Positions 58,901 through 64,000 of a stretch of 64,000 nt of DNA are shown in pieces. This DNA is from Onthophagus taurus. Taxonomy: Eukaryota > Arthropoda > Insecta > Coleoptera > Scarabaeidae. A model generated the notes under the pieces. That model was given only the letters and a program-made list of their open reading frames with translations. It was not told the origin of the DNA and did no database searches. The stretch is from the NCBI RefSeq assembly GCF_036711975.1, contig NC_091971.1, positions 19,351,501 to 19,415,500 on the forward strand, given 5' to 3'. A program made the translations under genes and the position numbers. Each line of letters starts with the position of its first letter. The stretch's first letter is position 1.

Positions 58901-61005
58901 TCTCGGAGTTTTGTCCGTATCATATATGGAAGTTATGGCGTCATAAACATTTTCAATCGGTAATTATACGTGGTTTTTACAGTTTTTGAGACGAAAATGC
59001 TTGTGCAACCATGCTATCTACCGAGGTTATATACCAATCTATAGAGCGGAAAATTTTCTATAGATTTTATATCGTGTCGGCGTTTCGGCCATATCATATA
59101 AGATCGTTGTGACGCCGTAAACATTTACATGCGCTAATTATACACGATTATTGCAGATTTTTTGGGCAAAATGCTTGTGCAATTATGCCATCTACTAAAG
59201 TGATATACCAACGCATAGAGCGGAAAATTTCTTACCTATTTTATATAGCCTCGGAGTTTTGTCCACATCAAGGACAAATCAGTAAGGTGTTTTTTCAAAA
59301 ATGGTTTTAAAATGTTCTATTAAAATTTTTTGAAAGAGCAGAAAATTTCCTATATGACTGATACTGCTTTAGTTTTTTGTTCCAACCAAATATATGAGTT
59401 GTATTGAGAACGTTCAATCTATCGATTCTAGGTGTACTGTTGTTTATTAGACATGTTTTTTTGCCGACGCCGATAGATATTGACCTAGCAAAACTCGGAT
59501 TTAGATAGCTCAAAGTGTGTTCTTTACAAATTGATAAAGCTTTTTTTTAAATTCGGTTCGGTGTACACGGCCACGTTCTTTATTTATTTCCGCTGTTGAT
59601 ATCGTATAGGACAAAACCTGGTTTTAAATTAACAAAAGATCAGGCTTTCTAGTAGTGTATTTAATATTCCACTATCTCTAAAGACAACGAAGATATCGGT
59701 TCGAGTATTATAAATTAATTCATTAACAAAGCGGATATTTATTTCACCATTTATACACTCTAACCAACTAATTAACAATTCCATCCACATATAATGACCA
59801 CTTCAATATTTTTTTAACGCACTATCAGAACTATTTAAACACTTTATTCTTGATAACTATCAACATGCAGTCGTAAGCTGCAATTTAACACAATTGAAGT
59901 TTACCAAGTAAATTTCCGGGTAACAAAAATAACGAGTGATGTAATTCTGGTTATAATTTTTTTAAATGTTATATCACCAATTTTAATTTTAAACTGGGGC
60001 GTTTAAACTTAATTTAAAATTTTCTGCCAATAAATTAGAATGGTGTTTCTACATTCTCTATGCAGATTTCACTCTGGTTAATTTTAATACATTATTTTTT
60101 TTTTCTTTAAACATTTTAGTATTCATAAAAGTGATGGCGGCTTTACGATCGTATACGATTTACTATTTTAAAACGCGAAACGCGCCTCTTCGTGTTTATA
60201 CCTGAGGCGAAAACTTATTTCGCTCACGTATAAGACTTAAGTTTTAACTGGTTTGTATTCCAATCAGGACGATCACTTTCCGTTTCGTATAATTATTATG
60301 AATTTATAAATAACAATACCACAAATATAATATTAATAAACAAAAAAATTTCTTTATACGGAAGAAGAATTTTAAAATGAAAGTTAGTACTAAAAATAAC
60401 TCGATTTGAATTGCTCTAGGTTTTTTGGAGAGAAATAAATAGTGACTCGATGATCTAATTTCTGAGTTCGTTTCATCTATAAATATACAATGAAATAATT
60501 TTTTTTGCCTTCTCTGTGTCCATCTTTTGGGCGATCGTCCTTGTGGTCTTTTTCCTTTCGGCCATCCATACATACATATTCTGGCCAATCTCTTCTCATC
60601 CATTCTTTCCCCATACTTCCTCCACATTTTCTTTCTTACTTTTCTCCATTTTAGTACATCCTGTATATTACATTTTTCTCTGATAGAGGTGTTGGTCTGC
60701 CTATCTCGCAGTGTCACATTCAACATAGATCTCAAGACTATCATCTCCATCGCCCTCATCCTCTGTTTAGTCTTCTTTGTTTCTGCTGCATGGCTTTGTA
60801 TTTAACATAGATGTGCTTCCTGACATAAATCTCAATAGCTTGTAATTTCTATATCTAGATTAACTTAATTGCTTTGTAAAATATCTAATTTGTTGTAGCG
60901 TTACCTTTAGAAGAACCCCCTTGGAATTACACTCCACCACTACCTATTCCTCAAACCAGAGAGTACATCATCGAACCTGATTGGGATTCGACTTACACTA
61001 CTTAA
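46948..61005 (+). CDS. Unrecognised His-rich protein, first and probable last exon
   Basis: Exon 1 is 46948-47473, starting MSKKPVRRRAGNRFG, with an eight-His run encoded by CAT/CAC repeats (about residue 56), N- and S-rich low complexity, a basic KRRRFYYEKE and a hydrophobic ELSCLLWMVSNGLYWMHVINLF near the donor CAG-GTAATT. The exon leaves one base over. A terminal exon at 60899-61005 (acceptor TTGTAG) needs one base carried in and ends REYIIEPDWDSTYTT-stop, with AATAAA near 61032. Joining them is an inference from strand, phase and lack of another start; further exons could lie in the 13.4-kb intron. Pro-rich EEPPWNYTPPLPIP is conserved-looking but I do not recognise it. Function unknown. 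Confidence 0.55.
48119..48392. repeat. ~275-bp MITE
   Basis: Inverted arms: CTGGACTGTTCACAATGACAGTAGAATTTAACAGGACT (48119-48156) and AGTCCTGTTAGATTCTACTGTCCTTGGACTATTCACAC. Non-coding. The preceding 47474-48118 shows nothing I can name. Confidence 0.6.
48786..48828. repeat. Perfect 43-bp palindrome
   Basis: 21-bp arms ATAAAAAGTCTGATAGACAGA and exact inverse around a single T. No matching transposon end seen nearby. Confidence 0.8.
49002..49740. mobile_element. 739-bp foldback MITE, mariner-type ends
   Basis: Left end CACTCAGCGGCATAAAAAACG and right end TTTTATGCCGCTAAATG, TA flanks (49000-49001 and 49741-49742). Arms about 240 bp, including CTTGTAACTTTGGT and inverse near 49192 and 49485. 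The AGCGGCATAAAA end resembles Tc1/mariner termini. No transposase. Confidence 0.75.
50640..51430 (+). pseudogene. Jockey-like LINE remnant
   Basis: SVSMSEINHTIDGLRPKKLPGYD (50683 onward) is the pre-RT block with a Pro-Gly-x-Asp box; after large deletions come a frame reading MYLGIHLHSHLTC-like sequence (about 51180-51225) and fragments of the RT C-terminus. Not functional. The flanking 49760-50640 and 51440-52840 stretches hold nothing I can identify. Confidence 0.5.
52850..54430 (+). pseudogene. RTE-like LINE remnant
   Basis: Pieces in order: WKRHIEELLNVT, ITMEELDQVIIKEFKNGKALG (about 53240-53400), then KYMGYRDKEVFLHVLNKVWQEE, NWQTALVLLIHKEGDKKECGNYRGITLLS (53418-53600), the RT motif 1-2 region; farther on FDCETWILTDEKK and KRQLSCxGHFKRTTRRGR near 54050-54260, the C-terminal region of RTE-type elements. 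Stops and deletions throughout. Confidence 0.7.
54690..55420 (-). pseudogene. mariner-like transposase remnant
   Basis: Minus strand: NPHISIRQDSRIYDS, LVHELNEDDPDRRMQFCQTLMD, LFSDESTLTVQVNRQSCRHWAK (catalytic Asp), FPNRWI and FFLWGHLQK. Same general type as the element at the right window edge but more decayed. The following 55421-56650 is AT-rich with nothing recognisable. Confidence 0.65.
56660..59702. mobile_element. Foldback element enclosing a satellite array (~3 kb)
   Basis: Inverted arms of about 380 bp: left 56715-57095 (GCCGATATCTT, AGATAGCGAAATAGTAAATACACCACTAGAAAGCC, CTTTGAGCTATCTAAATCCGA, ATAGGAAATTTTCTGCTCTTTC) and right about 59325-59702 as inverse. The left copy extends to ACAACAGCAACAAA at 56667, also seen in the partial copy at 62880-63090. 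The interior is mostly the ~175-bp array. Short frames in the arms are artefacts. Confidence 0.8.
57600..59260. repeat. Tandem array, nine ~175-bp monomers
   Basis: TGCTTGTGCAACCATGC recurs about every 171-177 bp (near 57780, 57952, 58123, 58300, 58473, 58650, 58827, 59000 and 59172). Each monomer also has CATAGAGCGGAAAATTT, TTCTATATGGTCTCGGAGTTTTGTC, AGAAAGTTATGACGCC and GGTAATTATACGTGG. Monomers are diverged by point changes, with a weak hint of alternating types. Confidence 0.9.
60304..60780 (-). pseudogene. RTE-like LINE C-terminal fragment
   Basis: Minus strand MRAMEMIVLRSMLNVTLRDRQTN, VRKKMWRKYGERMDEKRLARI and GKRPQGRSPKRW is the typical C-terminal tail of RTE-type RT proteins. Downstream codons past 60480 look random. 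Lies just before the terminal exon at 60899. Confidence 0.7.
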
Positions 61006-62054
61006 ATTACTAAAAATCCGTTTTTCTTTCTGTTTTAATAAATAGATAAAAACTCAATAGATTGTTGTTTCATTTCATTCAACTTATTTACATTAATAAC
61101 CATATCGTACCTACTCCTTTTTAATCGGAAACGTTTACGATGTGTTTATAGCGTTGTCTTATCGAGAACGTTTTAATGAGAACAGTACCGGATTTATTAT
61201 AAAAAAAAGTAAAAGTTAAATTTTGTATTTGGCGGTTTATCGAATAAACTTAGATTAATCACTAATAGATGGCGCTGTATAATAAACTCAATATTTATGG
61301 ATTAATAATTAATTTAATTACTTTACGTTTATTGGAAACGTTTTAAATGTACATGTAAAATAATTCAATATAATTTAATTTAATATTATTAAAAAAAATA
61401 ATCATCAATAAAATTTGATTTTTAAAATTTGGCACTTTTGACATATTTGACATAAATGTCAATGTGACAGATACACAAATCACCTCAACAAGTTGATTAA
61501 TTATTTTTGATGATTAAAACGAATCTATATCATAGTGTAAAAGATATGATTTTAATTAAAACATACATAATAACTAAGAGGTAATTTTAATATTAAATTT
61601 GTGTTTAATTTTAAATTTATTTTTTATTTATTTACAGGTGTACACAAAATCCTAATATTTTTATAATCATCTTCTCGGAATTTTACCTAAATACGAACCT
61701 GTCGATTGCAGTGCAGCCACCTTTAGTAGATAACCAAACAATAAGTGGGAGTGAAACGAAAACCAGGAGCCAGTTCGTTTTCAGTTCTATAACTTGACAC
61801 TTCGGTTTCGATTCGTTTCTTAAACACGATCACCTTTAAAACCTTACCTTACGTTCAAAAAGAACGATATAATTCTAATATTGGTAGCTATTGTTATGTT
61901 AAGACGGATCTTATTGAAAAATAATATTATTATTATCGAATGTGTTACGGCAGCTGTGAAACGGTGTTGAAACGTAACGAAAACATTGGACACGAAAAGT
62001 AGTGAGTAGTGGCGTTCGAAAAACGACCAATTGCAATGATTAACGACGAATGAA
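61006..62054. promoter_or_regulatory. Intergenic region before the gene at 62055
   Basis: AATAAA near 61032 belongs to the preceding exon. The rest is AT-rich with no frame or repeat I recognise. The probable 5' UTR and promoter of the next gene lie in its right half; an acceptor-like TTTACAG at 61633-61639 could start a 5' UTR exon. Confidence 0.35.
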
Positions 62055-62243
62055 ATGAAGGATCTCAAGAGTGTTTCGGTGCAAGTGATCGACAGCGATA
62101 TCGCCTTGCTGTTTCCAAACGGTGGCCTCTATGAGATCAAGCAAATGGAGCCCAGGTCCTCTAAACTGAAGAGCGTTGTCATCTTTTGCTGTTTTTTGGC
62201 TCTTTCCGGGATCGTGGGCTTCGGATATTTCTGTCAAGACAGG
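62055..62243 (+). CDS. First coding exon of a probable type II membrane protein
   Basis: 63 codons from ATG (MKDLKSVSVQVIDSDIALLFP) to a strong donor AGG-GTAAGA, phase 0; the rest of the gene lies beyond the window or was not seen. A hydrophobic segment VVIFCCFLALSGIVGFGYF (about residues 41-59) preceded by basic RSSKLK and no signal-peptide start suggests a signal anchor with a short cytosolic N-terminus. An earlier in-frame upstream start was not seen. Family not recognised. Confidence 0.6.
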
Positions 62244-62879
62244 GTAAGAAAATAAAATTAACAAAAAAAGCTTTTTTGTACTAATAAAACCACTGCCATC
62301 GGAATGCGGTAGTAAAACCTCGAAACTGATGGTCTTAAATTAAATATAGAGAAGAGGAAAGACGGTTTCGTAAATGGGTTAGTTGGGTTTGTTTTTGTTT
62401 AGTTTTGGTTTTTAGGTTAGATTCTATGAAAAAAATTAAGTTTTTTGAGAATAAAGATATTCTGTTAAGGTCTTCTTGTCTTCGTCATTTCAAGGAAACA
62501 TTAATAATTCAGTTAATGTCGCTGGGCGAACAAAAAATGTGCAGCATCTTTTAGAGACGTGGGTTGGGGGACGGACAAACGCGTTCTTTACGATTCTAAA
62601 CATGTGGCATATGTGTTTAAGTTAAGTCCGAGCTTTCGGAAGTAGTGGCATTAAAATTGCAAAGCAGAACCGATGGTAAGGAAGAGTATACAAGGGAAAG
62701 AGGATGAGAATCGTATTGTACACTATGTAAACAAATGTACGGATTTAGAACTTGTATTTATCTAGATAAATTCTTGTAATTTTAGATACAGTTCAAATTT
62801 TATTATTAATTAATTCGTTTGAATAAAAACGTTAATGTAGCTTTTTATATTGTTATCTTAAAATTTAGATAGATAATAT

Positions 62880-63090
62880 AACAAATAATAGTGCAAAAAT
62901 TATTCGTGCGACAACAGCAACAAACTATTACCTTTGTTTTTCTATCTACTTTACAAGCCGATATCTTGCTCGTCTTTAAAGATAGCGGAATATTAAACAC
63001 ACCACGAGAACCCCTGATCCTTCCTTCATCTAAAACAGGGCTGAATCCCGACTTTAGCTGGACAAAATTATTTTATGGGCTTCACAAGGG
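62880..63090. repeat. Partial copy of the 56660-59702 foldback arm
   Basis: Shares ACAACAGCAACAAA, CTTTACAAGCCGATATCTT, AAAGATAGCGGAATATTAAACACACCACGAGAA and TTCATCTAAAAC with the left arm of that element. The intervening 62250-62880 shows nothing I can identify. Confidence 0.7.
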
Positions 63091-63112
63091 CTAGAATAGC
63101 TTAAAAAATATA

Positions 63113-64000
63113 CAGGGTGTTAGGTAAACATGCGGCAAAAATTCTAGGGGTTATTCCTTAGCCTATTCTAAGAATATTTTGTCTTACGATTATTTGTGAA
63201 AACGCTCTTTGTTTCGAAGATACAGGGCGAATAAAATTTGCGACAATTTTAATTGCGACAGCAATTAAACGGTTTAATTATTCGATTTCGCAAATCGTCC
63301 AAAGTCTCCACTGGAGTAGCGTAAACTAATGACTTCAGAGATCCTCAGAAAAAATAACCCAGGGGGTTTAAGTCTGGGGATCGAGCAGGGCATGCGTGTG
63401 GCCCACCTCGACCAATCCAGCGATTTCCGTACGTTGCTGTTAAAAAATTACGAGCAACCAAACTGAAATGTGGTGTTGCACCATCGTGCATAAACCATAT
63501 TGCAATTTTTATCGCGTATGGTACATCCTCCAGAAACTCAGGTATCGTTTCTGCCAAAAAGTTGCGATACATCACGCCAGCAAGCCTTCCTGGTAGAAAT
63601 ACCGGTCTAATTAGATAATCATCCACAATTCCAACCGAATGATCTTCACATACCTCATGCGGATTTTCATCTGCCCACACATGATTATTATAAAAATTCT
63701 TTATTGTATTTCTGGAGAAACTGGCTTCATCGCTAAAAAGAATCTGTGTCAGGAATAGAGGGATGCGAACTAATGTTTGCAATATCCATTGACATAACGC
63801 AATACGTGGAGGAAAATCAGCAGATAGAAGTGCTTGAAGGCGTTGAATGTGGTATGGGTACAACAAATTGTCCTTACGAATTTTCCAAACTATCCAATGA
63901 CTTACATTCAAAGTATTTGCAATTCTTCGCGTAGAACTACCAGGATCATCCTCTATCATGTCCAGCACATTCTGTTCCAATTGTACCGTTCTTGCAGTCA
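63113..64000 (-). mobile_element. mariner-like transposon with CAGGGTG end, running off the window
   Basis: Left end TA-CAGGGTGTTAGGTAAACATGCGG at 63111. The minus-strand frame 63345-63980 (211 codons, open to the window side) has DDPGSSTRRIANTLNVSHWIVWK (helix-turn-helix), LFSDEASFSRN (catalytic Asp), WFMHDGATPHFS (second Asp), NRWIGRGGP and SPDLNPLGYFF, where the third catalytic residue should lie in SPDLNPL(D); it is Gly here, then a frameshift ends the frame. So this copy is probably inactive, though recent. Confidence 0.78.

Noticed and set aside
61250-61275. GATGGCGCT motif as a conserved regulatory element
   Set aside because: Similar GCGCCATCTA strings occur many times in the 42.6-45.1 kb array and in transposon debris, so it is better seen as repeat-derived.

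Overview
The window is AT-rich nuclear DNA of an animal with introns, almost certainly an insect. A beetle or another non-drosophilid is my guess: a PDE2-type phosphodiesterase is present, a family that Drosophila lacks, and the mobile-element content (piggyBac, Penelope, Transib, Tc1/mariner, pogo, hAT and several LINE clades) is typical of large insect genomes. Coding exons cover only a small part of the 64 kb; most of the rest is transposon debris inside introns.

Layout. (1) 1-12744, + strand: 3' part of a Nedd4-family HECT ubiquitin ligase, Suppressor of deltex/WWP/Itch type, in five exons. Its introns hold a piggyBac remnant, a Penelope-like element with hammerhead ribozyme motifs, MITEs and a foldback element. 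(2) 13.6-17.6 kb: pogo, LINE and hAT fragments and a ~175-bp satellite. (3) 17837-18922, - strand: complete six-exon HAX1-like gene. (4) 20013-37929, + strand: complete six-exon PDE2A-like cyclic nucleotide phosphodiesterase. One 15.2-kb intron, cutting the GAF-B domain, holds most of the interesting mobile DNA. (5) 39.2-40.7 kb: a Tc1-type element. (6) 41001-46483, - strand: methionine-R-sulfoxide reductase B with two alternative first exons (mitochondrial and cytosolic) and a 4.8-kb intron holding a transposon filled with tandem repeats. (7) 46948 onward, + strand: unrecognised His-rich gene, divergent from MsrB; a terminal exon at 60899-61005 has the matching splice phase. Its intron holds MITEs, LINE remnants and a foldback element filled with satellite DNA. 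(8) 62055-62243, + strand: first exon of a probable single-pass membrane protein. (9) The right edge carries a mariner-like transposon that runs off the window.

The most notable find is a 3753-bp Transib-type transposon (25887-29639). Transib transposases are the family from which the RAG1 recombinase core derives. This copy has an uninterrupted 716-aa transposase ORF, a CGGCG 5-bp target duplication, and ends that both read heptamer-like CACATAA, 23-bp spacer, nonamer-like ACAAAAAT(G/A), close to the 23-RSS of V(D)J recombination. It sits inside a LINE whose reading frame is restored when the element is removed. Other items are a hammerhead core in Penelope terminal repeats, two TIR elements carrying satellite arrays, and a family of long-armed foldback elements with CAGGGTG ends. 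The host genes encode unrelated functions and show no operon-like relation.
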